Assembly: GCF_030811835.1 (NCBI RefSeq)
Contig: NZ_JAUSRO010000006.1
Location: forward strand, 62,001-126,000
From: Variovorax ginsengisoli
GTDB taxonomy: Bacteria > Pseudomonadota > Gammaproteobacteria > Burkholderiales > Burkholderiaceae_C
Length of the DNA stretch: 64,000 nucleotides
Reading direction: 5' to 3'
The translations under genes and the position numbers were made by a program. The notes under the pieces are model-generated. The model was not told the DNA's origin. It ran no database searches and saw only the letters and a program-made list of their open reading frames with translations. Below, piece by piece: positions 25,432-34,156 of this stretch. Positions within the stretch are counted from its first letter, which is position 1. Each line of letters starts with the position of its first letter.

Positions 25432-27039
25432 TCACTCCTGCACTGCACGCTGTCGCGCCTGCCGCCGCACCAGCAGATACCCCAGCACCTCGAAGAACAG
25501 TTCGCTCAGTACGGCCATGGCCGCTGCGGGTACGGCACCTGCGACGAGCAGCGCGCGGTCGTTCAATGCAAGTCCGGTGACGATGCGCTCGCCAAAGCCG
25601 CCAGCGCCGATGAACGCGGCGATGGTGGCCGTGCCGATGGCGATGGTGGCCGCCGTGCGTACGCCGGCCAGCAGCGTCGGCAGCGCGAGTGGCAGCAGCA
25701 CGAGGCGCAGGTTCTGCATACGACCCATACCCAGCGCCATGCCCGCCTGCTGCATGCCGTGCGGCACTTCGGCCAGGCCGGTCACGGTATTGCGCATGAT
25801 GGGCAGAAGGGCGTAGAGCGTGAGCGCAATCAGCGCGGGCAGGGTGCCGATGGCGCCCAGCGCGGAGATCAGCACGGCGAGCAACGCGAGCGAGGGAATG
25901 GTCTGCAGCAGGCCGGTGATGCCCAGCACCGTCGTGCGCCAGCGCGCATGCGCGAACACGGCAATGCCCACCGGCACCGCCATCAGGATGGCCAGCCCGA
26001 CCGATGCCACCACCAGCAGCAGATGCTGGCGGGCGAGCCGGCCGAGGTCGGGGCCCATCAGCTTGGCCATGAAGCCGCGCGCGCCGACGGGGGATGCGGC
26101 GGGAGCGTCGGACGTGTGCCCGGCCAGGAAGTCGCGCGCGATGGTGTCGAAACCCGCCCCCTGCAGTTCGGCGCGCGCATTCATCGCGATCATCGCGCGC
26201 TCGTCGATACGGCCTTCGAGCTTTTGCAGCGCAGACCAGACCGGCGGCAGTCGTTGCGGCAGATCGAGCCGGTAGAGCAGCACCGCGTCGTAGCGCGGGA
26301 AATACTGGCGGTCATCCACCAGCACGCGCAGGCCGAGGTGGTCGATCTTGGCATCGGTCGTGTAAATGTCGATCACGTCGATCTGCCTGGAGGCGAGCGC
26401 GTCGTAAGCAAGGCCATGGTCCAGGCCCGTGGGCGTCTGGCCAAAACCGTAGCGTGCGGCCAGCCCTTTCCAACCGTCGGCGCGACCGATGAACTCGTTC
26501 GACAGACCCAGCTTGAGTTCACGATGGCGTGCGAGGTCGCTCAGCGTGCGCACCTGCAGCCGGTCGGCGTCGGCCGCACGCATGGCAAGCGCATAGCCAT
26601 CGTTGAAGCCCAGCGGCACGGCCACGCCCAGGCCCAGCGGAGCGAGTGCGGCGTTCATGGCTGCGGGCGTGAGCACGTCGCCTTCGGCGGGGCGCTTGAG
26701 GATCTCCTGCGCGATGGTCCCGGTGTATTCGGCGTACACGTCGATGCTGCCGGCGCGCAGCGCCTCGTACACGATGGCCGTGTTGCCCAGGCCCTGTCGC
26801 AACTGCGGCGGTTCCTTCAGGTGCGGCGCCGCCGTCTGCGCGATCACCTCGGCCAGGATGTACGACTCGGTGAAACGCTTGGAGCCCACGCGCAGTTGCG
26901 TGTCCTCTTGCGCCTTCGCCTGCGCTGGCAGAGCCCACAGTCCCAGCAGCGCCAGCGCGCCCAACGAGAGGAACAACGCGACGTTGACCGGCATCCTGCG
27001 GTGCCGCGCAGTGCGCCAGGCGGGGTGGGGCATTTGCAT
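25432..27039 (-). CDS. Opu/ProX-ProW-type fusion: osmoprotectant-binding domain joined to ABC permease
   Basis: This 535-residue protein combines an N-terminal signal or anchor, an OpuAC-type binding domain (about residues 45-310, opening with LRVGSKRFTESYILAEVIAQ) and a C-terminal permease (about 335-525, six hydrophobic segments, EAA-type loop GMALGMGRMQNLRLVLLP). The family imports glycine betaine, choline or similar quaternary amines. In known Opu fusions the permease usually precedes the binding domain; here the order is reversed. No ProV/OpuCA ATPase is adjacent. An alternative start at 26994 (MPVNVALFL) would give a cleaner signal sequence. No strong ribosome-binding site is seen at either. 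Confidence 0.85.
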   Translation of the reverse strand: MQMPHPAWRTARHRRMPVNVALFLSLGALALLGLWALPAQAKAQEDTQLRVGSKRFTESYILAEVIAQTAAPHLKEPPQLRQGLGNTAIVYEALRAGSIDVYAEYTGTIAQEILKRPAEGDVLTPAAMNAALAPLGLGVAVPLGFNDGYALAMRAADADRLQVRTLSDLARHRELKLGLSNEFIGRADGWKGLAARYGFGQTPTGLDHGLAYDALASRQIDVIDIYTTDAKIDHLGLRVLVDDRQYFPRYDAVLLYRLDLPQRLPPVWSALQKLEGRIDERAMIAMNARAELQGAGFDTIARDFLAGHTSDAPAASPVGARGFMAKLMGPDLGRLARQHLLLVVASVGLAILMAVPVGIAVFAHARWRTTVLGITGLLQTIPSLALLAVLISALGAIGTLPALIALTLYALLPIMRNTVTGLAEVPHGMQQAGMALGMGRMQNLRLVLLPLALPTLLAGVRTAATIAIGTATIAAFIGAGGFGERIVTGLALNDRALLVAGAVPAAAMAVLSELFFEVLGYLLVRRQARQRAVQE

Positions 27040-27182
27040 CGTCGGCAGTGTATCGGCCAGGGGTGTGCGGCGGTGCGCACGTGCTGCATTCAGGCCACAT
27101 TCCTACAGGCGTTCGTGCGCCGGGCCGATCGGCCGAGGGTGCGCGGGCATGCACAGTGGTTCATCACTTTTCGAAAGAAGCC

Positions 27183-28316
27183 ATGGCAGACAAGTCCCCG
27201 CCTGTTCCTGACCCCGAAGTGCACGGCACCCGCGAATTGCCTTCGGTGACGGTCGACGGCTACAGCCTCCAGGTGCGCGACAAGGACGGTTTCGTCGGCG
27301 ATCAGGCAAGCCAGACGGCGTTCCGCGAACTCCTCGAACGCTGGCGTCGGCGCCGCCGCAAGAAAGGCGACGATCCGCTGGGCGATGCGCATTCGCGCGA
27401 CCTGAGCAAGAAGTCGCTCGACCGGGTGCTGGCGAAGAAGAAGGCGTCTGAAGCTGCCGACGTGGTGCACGGCGCCATCGAGGAATTCGCCGAAGACCTC
27501 GCCTATGTGGTCGACCGCTTCCTGCGCCAACCCTCCTGGAAGAAGGTCGAGCGCATCGTGATCGGCGGCGGCTTTCCGGAGAGCGACGTGGGCGAACGCG
27601 CGATCCTGCAGGCCTCGGCCATCCTGCAGCACATGGATATTCACGTGCCGTTGGCGCGCCTCTCTCACGAGGTCGACGATGGCGGCCTGCTCGGCTGGGT
27701 GCACCTGGCGCCGCCGCGCATGGTGAAGAAGTACGACGCCATTCTGGCGGTCGACATCGGTGGCACCAACGTCCGCTGCGGCATCGTGAAGACGCGCTAC
27801 CGAAAGGCCAAGGACATGTCCCGGGCCAAGGTCGTCCGGCGCGAAAAGTGGCGCCATGCCGATGACAAGCCCAGCCGCCGCGGCCTGGTCGAGCGGCTGG
27901 CCGAAATGCTGGAGGACATGGTGCGCTACTGCCGACGCCACGAGATTCGCCTGGCCCCCTTCGTGGGCATCGCCTGCCCCGGCGTGATCCGCAAGGATGG
28001 CTCCATTGCCAATGGCACGCAGAACTTGCCCGGTGACTGGGAGTCGGACACGTTCCATCTGCCGAGCGAACTGCGCAAGCGCATTCCGGAGATCGAGGGC
28101 GAGCCGACGGTGGTGCTGATGCACAACGACGCGGTGGTGCAGGGGCTGAGCGAGCTGCCCTTCATGCGAGAGGTCACGCGCTGGGGCGTCCTGACCATTG
28201 GGACCGGGCTGGGCAATGCCAGTTACACCAACCGAGAGCCGGTCGAGATCGAACCGCCGGTGCGCGCCAGGAAGACGCCGAAGTCCGGATCTGGGCCGGC
28301 TGCCAAGGCTCGCTGA
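27183..28316 (+). CDS. ROK-family sugar kinase-like protein with apparently circularly permuted order
   Basis: In this 377-residue protein the ROK motifs are all visible but in an unusual order. Residues 98-176 (AIEEFAEDLAYVVDRFL, then IVIGGGFPESDVGERAI, then EVDDGGLLGWVHLA) look like the C-terminal end of a normal ROK kinase. Residues 187-345 hold what is normally the N-terminal part: ATP-phosphate loop AVDIGGTNVRCGI, CPGVIRKDGSI, catalytic Asp316 in HNDAVVQGLSE, and GVLTIGTGLGNA. The ROK zinc motif (GHxxCxCGxxGC) is absent. The start at 27183 follows a GAAAGAAG site. The substrate is unknown; glucokinase is only a default label. It converges on the cardiolipin synthase gene with a 10-base gap. 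Confidence 0.8.
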   Translation: MADKSPPVPDPEVHGTRELPSVTVDGYSLQVRDKDGFVGDQASQTAFRELLERWRRRRRKKGDDPLGDAHSRDLSKKSLDRVLAKKKASEAADVVHGAIEEFAEDLAYVVDRFLRQPSWKKVERIVIGGGFPESDVGERAILQASAILQHMDIHVPLARLSHEVDDGGLLGWVHLAPPRMVKKYDAILAVDIGGTNVRCGIVKTRYRKAKDMSRAKVVRREKWRHADDKPSRRGLVERLAEMLEDMVRYCRRHEIRLAPFVGIACPGVIRKDGSIANGTQNLPGDWESDTFHLPSELRKRIPEIEGEPTVVLMHNDAVVQGLSELPFMREVTRWGVLTIGTGLGNASYTNREPVEIEPPVRARKTPKSGSGPAAKAR

Positions 28317-28326
28317 GCCTGCGCCA

Positions 28327-29703
28327 TCAGAGCTGGAATGCGATGGCCAGCAGCAGGCCTTCGGCCACATCGCGAACGAGGCCGGGGCGCCGCGCACGGT
28401 AAGGCTCGCCGGCCGAAGCGGTGGTTTCGATCCAGCGCGCCAGGCCGTCGATCTCTTGCTGGCCATAGAAAACCACCGCGGCTTCGTGGTTCAGCAGCAG
28501 GCTGCGCAGGTCGAGGTTGATGGAGCCGCACAGGGCCAGGTCGTCGTCGACCACCACGGCCTTGGCATGCGCCATGAACGGCAGCATGCGGAAGGTCACG
28601 CCCGCCCGCGCCAGGTCGCGCATGGCGCGGGCACGCACGAAATCGGTGAGCCGGTGGTTCGACCGAGCAGGAATGGCAATGGTCACCTGCACGCCGCGCC
28701 GCGCGGCCAGGCGCAGCGCATCGCGCAATCCGTCGCCGGGCACAAAGTAGGGCGTGACGGCGAGCACACGGTGCTCGGCGCGAAAACACGCGTCGATCAG
28801 CAGGGCGTGTGCCGTGTCCTCGGTCTGGTCTGGGCCGCTCGGGAGGAACTGCGCATAGGCACCGCGGTCGTCGCTTTCCAACAGCGGGACTGGTTTGCGC
28901 GCCTTGCGGCCGCGCACCGAACCCCAGTCATGGTTGAACTGGCGCGCAGCCGCAGCGGCCACGTCACCGTGCAGGTCGAAGGACAGGTCGCGCCAGGGCA
29001 CGGGGTGCGCCGCATTGCCGGTGAAATACTCGCCTGCGAGGTTGCGGCCACCGGCCCAGAGCCAGGCATCGTCGGCGATCACCAGCTTGCGGTGGTTGCG
29101 CAGGTTGCGCGGTCCGCTGTGGCGCAGGCTGAAAAAGGGGCGGAACACCGACACCTCGGCACCGGCCGCGCGCAGCAGGTCGAAGTGGTGGCGTGGCAGC
29201 GTGAGCGCGCCGAAGCCGTCGAGCAGCACGCGCACCTGCACGCCCTCTTGCGCACGCTGGGTCAGGCGCGCCAGCACCTCATGGCCGAGCGCGTCGTCGC
29301 CGATGATGAAAGTGCACACGTCGAGCTGCTCGCGCGCACCGGCGATCACCCGCCAGAGGGCGTCGCGCGCGGCCTCGCCATCGGCATGCAGTTGGATGTC
29401 GCAGCGGCTGGGCGCAGCCAGGCCGAAGCTTTCAATGAGGTCGGCCGCCCAATGGCCGGCGGGGATCGAGCGAGGCGGACGGGGCGAGCCCGCAGGCCGC
29501 AGCTTGCGCTGGCCGAACACCAGGTAGGCCGGCAGCGTGAGGTAGGGCATCAGTACCAGGCCCATGACCCAGGCGATGGCGGTGGCAGGCGCCCGCTGTT
29601 CGCGCCGCGACCGTGTGGTCAGCACGTACACCAGCAACGCGAAGGTGACCACCAGGAAGTGCTGTGACGGGGAGGGCAGCCAGGACAGGGATGAGTGGAT
29701 CAT
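28327..29703 (-). CDS. Cardiolipin synthase-like phospholipase D family protein
   Basis: This 458-residue inner-membrane enzyme has two N-terminal hydrophobic segments (about residues 10-28 and 42-63) and two HKD active sites, NHRKLVIADD (about residue 205) and AHAKAVVVDDDLALCGS (about 390). The two HKD sites join to form one catalytic centre. Such proteins make cardiolipin from phosphatidylglycerol, or from phosphatidylglycerol and phosphatidylethanolamine. Length is close to ClsA (about 480). There is no operon partner, so it is probably a single gene. Confidence 0.9.
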   Translation of the reverse strand: MIHSSLSWLPSPSQHFLVVTFALLVYVLTTRSRREQRAPATAIAWVMGLVLMPYLTLPAYLVFGQRKLRPAGSPRPPRSIPAGHWAADLIESFGLAAPSRCDIQLHADGEAARDALWRVIAGAREQLDVCTFIIGDDALGHEVLARLTQRAQEGVQVRVLLDGFGALTLPRHHFDLLRAAGAEVSVFRPFFSLRHSGPRNLRNHRKLVIADDAWLWAGGRNLAGEYFTGNAAHPVPWRDLSFDLHGDVAAAAARQFNHDWGSVRGRKARKPVPLLESDDRGAYAQFLPSGPDQTEDTAHALLIDACFRAEHRVLAVTPYFVPGDGLRDALRLAARRGVQVTIAIPARSNHRLTDFVRARAMRDLARAGVTFRMLPFMAHAKAVVVDDDLALCGSINLDLRSLLLNHEAAVVFYGQQEIDGLARWIETTASAGEPYRARRPGLVRDVAEGLLLAIAFQL

Positions 29704-29812
29704 CGGTGTCCGAGATTAACCGCGTTGTCTGCGCCCTCCCCGGATTTCCCCTCGAAATGCCGCCGGTTTGCGCAGCGCACCAGCGCACATCACGCTTCTG
29801 GCGCCTTCGGGC

Positions 29813-30934
29813 TCAGCGCGTACCCCAGACCTCCTGCGCCGTTTCCACCACCAGGCGCAGCTTGGCGCGCTGCGCCTCCACGGCAATGTTGTTGCCATGC
29901 ACGGTGCTGGAGAAGCCGCACTGGGGCGAGAGCGCCAGTTGCTCGAGCGGCACGTACTTTGCCGCGTCGTCGATGCGGCGCTTGAGCTCGTCCTTGTCCT
30001 CCATTTCGCCGAACTTGGTGGTCACCAGGCCCAGCACCACGGTCTTGCCCTTGGGCAGGAAGCGCAGTGGCTTGAAGTCGCCGGAACGCGCGTCGTCGTA
30101 TTCCATGAAGTAGGCGTCGAGGTCCATCTCCTTGAGCAGCGCCTCGGCCACGGGCTCGTAGTTGCCAGCCGCAGCGTGCGTGCTCTTGAAGTTGCCGCGG
30201 CACAGGTGCATGGCCAGCAGCATGCCCGCGGGCTTCTGCGCGACGACCTTGTTGATGAAGGCGGCATAACGGTGCGGCAGTTCGTTGGGGTCGTCGCCGC
30301 GCTGGCGGGCCGCCTCGCGCATCTTTTCGTCGCACAGGTAGGCCAGGTTGGTGTCGTCCATCTGGACGTAGGTGCAACCGGCCGCGGCCAGCGAGCGCAG
30401 CTCGTCGCCATAGGCCTTGGCCACGTCGTCGTAGAAGGCCGGGTCGAGCTCGGGATAGGCCGTCTTGCTGATGCCGGCGCGGCCGCCGCGAAAGTGCAGC
30501 ATGGTGGGCGAGGGGATGGTCACCTTGGGCGTGTTGCCTGCTGAGACCTGGCTCTTGAGGTACTGGAAGTCGGCCAGCTGGATGTCCTTGGCATGGCGCA
30601 CCTTGTCGATCACACGCAGCACCGGTGGCGCGAGTTCCTCGGTGCCATCGGGCTTGCGGATCGTCACCGGGATGTCGGTCTTCACGCCCCCGAGCTGATC
30701 GAGGAAGTCGATATGGAAGTAGGTGCGGCGGAATTCGCCGTCGGTGATGCTCTTGAGGCCGATGTCCTCCTGGAACTTCACGATCTCCGTGATGGCCTTG
30801 TCTTCTACGGCGCGCAATTGCTCGGGCGTGATCTCGCCCGAGGCCTTCTGCGCGCGGGCCTCAAGCAGGTATTGGGGACGCAGGAAACTGCCGACGTGGT
30901 CGTAGCGGGCAGGCAGGGCGGCGTGCTGGGACAT
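29813..30934 (-). CDS. Cobalamin-independent methionine synthase-like methyltransferase (MetE C-terminal type)
   Basis: This 373-residue protein corresponds to the catalytic half of MetE, like YxjG/YxjH. Family features are [11 protein letters not shown] at the N-terminus, [16 protein letters not shown], the zinc ligands His and Cys in MHLCRGN and a late Cys in LSPQCGF. It should transfer a methyl group to a thiol such as homocysteine, but the short forms lack the N-terminal folate-binding half and their donors are uncertain. The start at 30934 sits in a 145-base region shared with the divergent Rieske oxygenase gene and its TGGATAC repeats, so the two may be co-regulated. Confidence 0.86.
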   Translation of the reverse strand: MSQHAALPARYDHVGSFLRPQYLLEARAQKASGEITPEQLRAVEDKAITEIVKFQEDIGLKSITDGEFRRTYFHIDFLDQLGGVKTDIPVTIRKPDGTEELAPPVLRVIDKVRHAKDIQLADFQYLKSQVSAGNTPKVTIPSPTMLHFRGGRAGISKTAYPELDPAFYDDVAKAYGDELRSLAAAGCTYVQMDDTNLAYLCDEKMREAARQRGDDPNELPHRYAAFINKVVAQKPAGMLLAMHLCRGNFKSTHAAAGNYEPVAEALLKEMDLDAYFMEYDDARSGDFKPLRFLPKGKTVVLGLVTTKFGEMEDKDELKRRIDDAAKYVPLEQLALSPQCGFSSTVHGNNIAVEAQRAKLRLVVETAQEVWGTR

Positions 30935-30997
30935 GGGAATGGCTCCGTCGTGTTGGAAAAGAACGATCGATCCTAAACCCTCTATCGATGGCCTTGA

Positions 30998-31080
30998 TGG
31001 ATACATAAGACTCAGTGTTTACCCTGAAAATAAGCAATTTCGCTGGATTTTTAAGCATGGCTGGATACAGTCCGTATCCA
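30998..31080 (+). promoter_or_regulatory. TGGATAC repeats with a palindrome ending on the Rieske oxygenase start codon
   Basis: TGGATAC lies at 30998-31004 and again at 31062-31068, with its inverted copy GTATCCA at 31074-31080. The last two form a 7-bp inverted repeat around AGTCC. The final A of the palindrome is the A of the ATG at 31080. The GntR regulator encoded directly downstream of the oxygenase gene is the likely ligand. The region has no recognisable Shine-Dalgarno sequence. Confidence 0.55.
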
Positions 31081-32186
31081 TGAACAAGCCCACGAGCGCC
31101 TTTCCCCTGAACGCGTGGTACGCCGCCGCCTACGATGTCGAGGCGGGTCGCACCTTGCTGCCACGCACCATCTGCAACCAGAAGATCGTGCTGTTCCGTC
31201 GCACCGACGGGCAGGTCGCAGCGCTCGAAGACGCCTGCTGGCATCGGCTGATGCCGCTGTCGCTGGGGCGCCTGGAGGGCGACGAGGTGGTCTGCGGCTA
31301 CCACGGGCTGGTCTACAACGCCCAGGGCCGCTGCACCTTCATGCCCAGCCAGGAAACGCTCAATCCGTCGGCTTGCGTGCGCAGCTTCCCCGTGGTGGAG
31401 CGGCATCGCTTCGTCTGGGTCTGGCCCGGCGATCCGGCCAAGGCCGATCCCGCCCTGGTCCCCGACATGCACTGGAACGACGACCCGCAATGGGCCGGCG
31501 ACGGCAAGATGATCCGCGTGGCCTGCGACTACCGTCTGGTGGTCGACAACCTGATGGACCTCACGCACGAGGCTTTCGTGCACGGCTCGTCGATCGGCAA
31601 CCGCGCAGTGGCCGAGGCTCCGTTCGTCGCCACGCATGGTGACCGCTCGGCCACCGTCACGCGCTGGATGGAGAACATCGATCCGCCGCCGTTCTGGGGC
31701 GCGCAGATCCGCCATGCGCGCGGCTATACCGGCAAGGTCGACCGCTGGCAGGTGATTCGCTTCGAAGGCCCCTGCACGGTCAACATCGACGTGGGCGTGG
31801 CCGAGGCCGGCAGCGGCGCCGTGCCGAGCGACAGCTCGCCGGGTGACCGCAGCAAGGGCGTCAACGGCTTCGTGCTCAACACCATCACGCCGGAAACCGA
31901 CGGCACGTGTCTCTACTTCTGGGCCTTTGCGCGCAACTACTGCATCGGCGAGCAGCGTCTCACGCACGAGCTGCGCGAAGGCGTGGCCGGCATCTTCCGC
32001 GAGGACGAGGTGGTGCTCGAAGCGCAGCAGCGCGCCATCGACGACCACCCTGATCACGCGTTCTACAACCTCAACATCGACGCAGGCTCGATGTGGGCGC
32101 GCCGGCTGATCGACCGCATGATCGAAAAGGAGCGTCCGCGCATGCCGGTCATTCCGATCCATGCGGCCGAGCGGGCCACGGCATGA
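31080..32186 (+). CDS. Rieske non-haem iron oxygenase, vanillate O-demethylase (VanA) type
   Basis: In this 368-residue oxygenase component of a two-part aromatic demethylase, the Rieske 2Fe-2S ligands are C53 and H55 (CWHRLMPLS) and C72 and H75 (CGYHGL). The mononuclear iron site has H163 and H168 in [15 protein letters not shown], with the bridging Asp at D160. The length fits VanA (about 350). The reductase encoded at 32972-33967 would supply electrons, and the regulator gene overlaps this stop codon (ATGA). Vanillate is the default substrate, but the same subfamily contains dicamba, toluenesulfonate and isovanillate enzymes. Confidence 0.9.
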   Translation: MNKPTSAFPLNAWYAAAYDVEAGRTLLPRTICNQKIVLFRRTDGQVAALEDACWHRLMPLSLGRLEGDEVVCGYHGLVYNAQGRCTFMPSQETLNPSACVRSFPVVERHRFVWVWPGDPAKADPALVPDMHWNDDPQWAGDGKMIRVACDYRLVVDNLMDLTHEAFVHGSSIGNRAVAEAPFVATHGDRSATVTRWMENIDPPPFWGAQIRHARGYTGKVDRWQVIRFEGPCTVNIDVGVAEAGSGAVPSDSSPGDRSKGVNGFVLNTITPETDGTCLYFWAFARNYCIGEQRLTHELREGVAGIFREDEVVLEAQQRAIDDHPDHAFYNLNIDAGSMWARRLIDRMIEKERPRMPVIPIHAAERATA

Positions 32187-32962
32187 GCGTTGCCAGCGCT
32201 GCCGTGAGTTCGCTGCCGGGCGCCGATGCAGCCGACGGCGGCAATTCGCAGGCGGTCAAGGCGCAATTGCGCCTGCGCGAAATGGTGCTGGCCGGCGACC
32301 TGCCGGGCGGCTCGCGCATTGCCGAGGTGGCTATCGCCGAGCTGCTGGGCGTGTCGCGCACGCCGGTGCGCAGCGCGCTGATGCGCCTCGAGCAGGAAGG
32401 CCTGCTGCAGGCGCTGCAGAACGGCGGCTATGCGGTGCGGACCTTCTCCGAGCGCGACGTGGCCGATGCGATCGAACTGCGCGGCACGCTAGAAGGACTG
32501 GCCGCGCGGCTCGCGGCCGAACGTGGCGCCGCGCCGGTGGTGCTGCGCGAAGCCCGCGCCTGCCTTGCGCGCATCGACGCATTGCTGCGCGAGCATGCGC
32601 TCGATGACGCGGCTTTCTCGCGCTACGTGGCCTTCAACGAGCAGTTTCATCTGCTGCTGGCCGAAATGTCGGGCAGCCCCGTGATCGCGCAGCAATTGCA
32701 ACGCATCGTCAATCTGCCGTTTGCGTCGCCCTCAGGCTTCGTCGTGGTGCAGGCGAACTCGCCGGCCGCACGCGACATGTTGCTGATCGCGCAGGACCAG
32801 CATGTGCAGGTCCTCGATGCCATCGAAAACCGTGAAGGCTCCCGCGCGGAAGCGCTGATGCGCGAACACAGCCGCATCGCGCAGCGCAACCTCAAGGAGG
32901 CGTTGCACGGCAGCGCTGAACATTCCCTGCCTGGCGTCCAACTGATCCGGCGCCGCGACTGA
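32183..32962 (+). CDS. GntR family regulator, FCD (VanR-like) subfamily
   Basis: This 259-residue regulator has a winged helix (about residues 22-90; [25 protein letters not shown]) and an FCD domain (about 95-235). The start at 32183 overlaps the oxygenase stop (ATGA), placing it between the oxygenase and reductase genes. VanR-type repressors of this family are released by aromatic acids such as vanillate. The TGGATAC palindrome upstream of the oxygenase gene is the probable operator, so the regulator would control its own operon. Confidence 0.9.
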   Translation: MSVASAAVSSLPGADAADGGNSQAVKAQLRLREMVLAGDLPGGSRIAEVAIAELLGVSRTPVRSALMRLEQEGLLQALQNGGYAVRTFSERDVADAIELRGTLEGLAARLAAERGAAPVVLREARACLARIDALLREHALDDAAFSRYVAFNEQFHLLLAEMSGSPVIAQQLQRIVNLPFASPSGFVVVQANSPAARDMLLIAQDQHVQVLDAIENREGSRAEALMREHSRIAQRNLKEALHGSAEHSLPGVQLIRRRD

Positions 32963-32971
32963 AGCTGTCCC

Positions 32972-33967
32972 ATGATGAAAAGCGAAACCCAATGGATGCC
33001 CGCGCGCATCACGGCCCTGCGCGACCTGACGCCCACCGTGCGCGAGTTCGAGATCCGGCCCGAGTCCGGCGTGGTCGCCACGCACGAGCCCGGCGCGCAC
33101 CTGCAGGTGCAACTGCTGGTCGGGCGGCCCGGCCAGGGCAAGGTGCAGACACGCTCCTATTCGCTGGTCGGTGCGCCCGACGGCCAGGCGTGGCGCATCG
33201 CGGTCAAGCGGCTGGACGACGGCCGCGGCGGGTCGCTGGCGATGTGGGGCCTGGCCGAGGGCGACCGCTTGCTGGTCGGCTCGCCGCAGAGCCATTTCGG
33301 CCTGGACCTGTCCGCGCCCGGCTACCTGCTGGTGGCGGGCGGTATTGGCATCACGCCGTTGGTGTACATGGCGCAGCGCCTGGCCGCCAGCGCGCAGCGC
33401 GGCGCGGTGCGCATGCTCTATGGCGCGCGCAGCGCCGAGGAACTTGCCTATCTGCCGCACCTGCAGGAGGCGCTGGGCGACCACGTCCAGGCGCATGTCG
33501 GCACTGCGGCGATCGACTTCGCCGCCGAGATTGCCGCGTTGCCGCCGGGCGCACAGCTCTACACCTGCGGCCCCGTGCCGATGCTCGAAGCCATCAAGCG
33601 CGCCTGGGCCGCCGCGGGCCGTGCGCCGGCCGACCTGCGCTTCGAGACCTTCGGCAGCAGCGGCCGCCTGGCCGCGCAGGCCTTCGAAGTGCGCATTCCG
33701 CGCCACGACCTCACCATCCAGGTGCCGGCCGACAGCACGCTGCTGGACGCGCTCGACGCCGCGGGCGTACAGACACTGTGGGACTGCCGCCGTGGCGAAT
33801 GCGGCCTGTGCGCGATGGACGTGCTGGCGGTCGACGGTGAGATCGACCACCGCGATGTGTTCCTGAGTGCGCACGAAAAGCAGCAGTCGCAGCGCATCTG
33901 TGCCTGCGTGTCGCGTGCCGTCGGTGCCGTCACGCTCGATTCGGCCTGGCGCCCCGACGCACGCTGA
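32972..33967 (+). CDS. Oxygenase reductase component, VanB type (FMN, NAD, 2Fe-2S)
   Basis: This 331-residue phthalate-dioxygenase-reductase-like protein has a flavin domain (about residues 5-110; QTRSYSLVGAPDG), an NAD domain (about 112-235; AGGIGITPLVYMAQRL, YTCGPVPML) and a C-terminal plant-type ferredoxin (about 245-331) whose cluster cysteines lie in CRRGECGLC and a later CACV. It passes electrons from NAD(P)H to the Rieske oxygenase encoded upstream. It starts 9 bases after the regulator stop; MM at the start leaves a choice of two adjacent codons. Confidence 0.93.
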   Translation: MMKSETQWMPARITALRDLTPTVREFEIRPESGVVATHEPGAHLQVQLLVGRPGQGKVQTRSYSLVGAPDGQAWRIAVKRLDDGRGGSLAMWGLAEGDRLLVGSPQSHFGLDLSAPGYLLVAGGIGITPLVYMAQRLAASAQRGAVRMLYGARSAEELAYLPHLQEALGDHVQAHVGTAAIDFAAEIAALPPGAQLYTCGPVPMLEAIKRAWAAAGRAPADLRFETFGSSGRLAAQAFEVRIPRHDLTIQVPADSTLLDALDAAGVQTLWDCRRGECGLCAMDVLAVDGEIDHRDVFLSAHEKQQSQRICACVSRAVGAVTLDSAWRPDAR

Positions 33968-33996
33968 TGGGCGCTACTTGGTACCCCTGGGGCCTT

Positions 33997-34033
33997 TGCG
34001 CGATCATCGCGCAGTCGCATTGCTGATCGCGCA
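33997..34033. promoter_or_regulatory. Palindrome plus third half-site (ATCGCGCA) upstream of the Liv-type operon
   Basis: TGCGCGAT (33997-34004), one base, then ATCGCGCA (34006-34013) is a perfect 8-bp inverted repeat. ATCGCGCA recurs at 34026-34033, exactly 20 bases after the second half. This arrangement, 124 bases before the binding-protein gene, suggests a dimer or multimer binding site. The palindrome could alternatively be a terminator of the van-type operon. Confidence 0.4.
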
Positions 34034-34156
34034 TTAGTGTGCGCCCGCATCGGCGGCCCTAGGGATTGCCAAGGGGCGTCACGCACCTTCCTTTGCCAAC
34101 AATAGCCTCATCCGGCACTTCGCCTGTCATTTCGCCCGTCATCAGGAGACAACCCC

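Noticed and set aside
25348..27249. A 633-codon plus-strand frame opposite the Opu fusion
   Set aside because: It is a shadow of the minus-strand gene; low-complexity Gln/Arg/His content and no domain.
30935..31079. A SAM or cobalamin riboswitch upstream of the MetE-like gene
   Set aside because: The 145-base region is short, shared with a divergent gene, and lacks the conserved boxes I would expect; the TGGATAC repeats fit a protein operator better.
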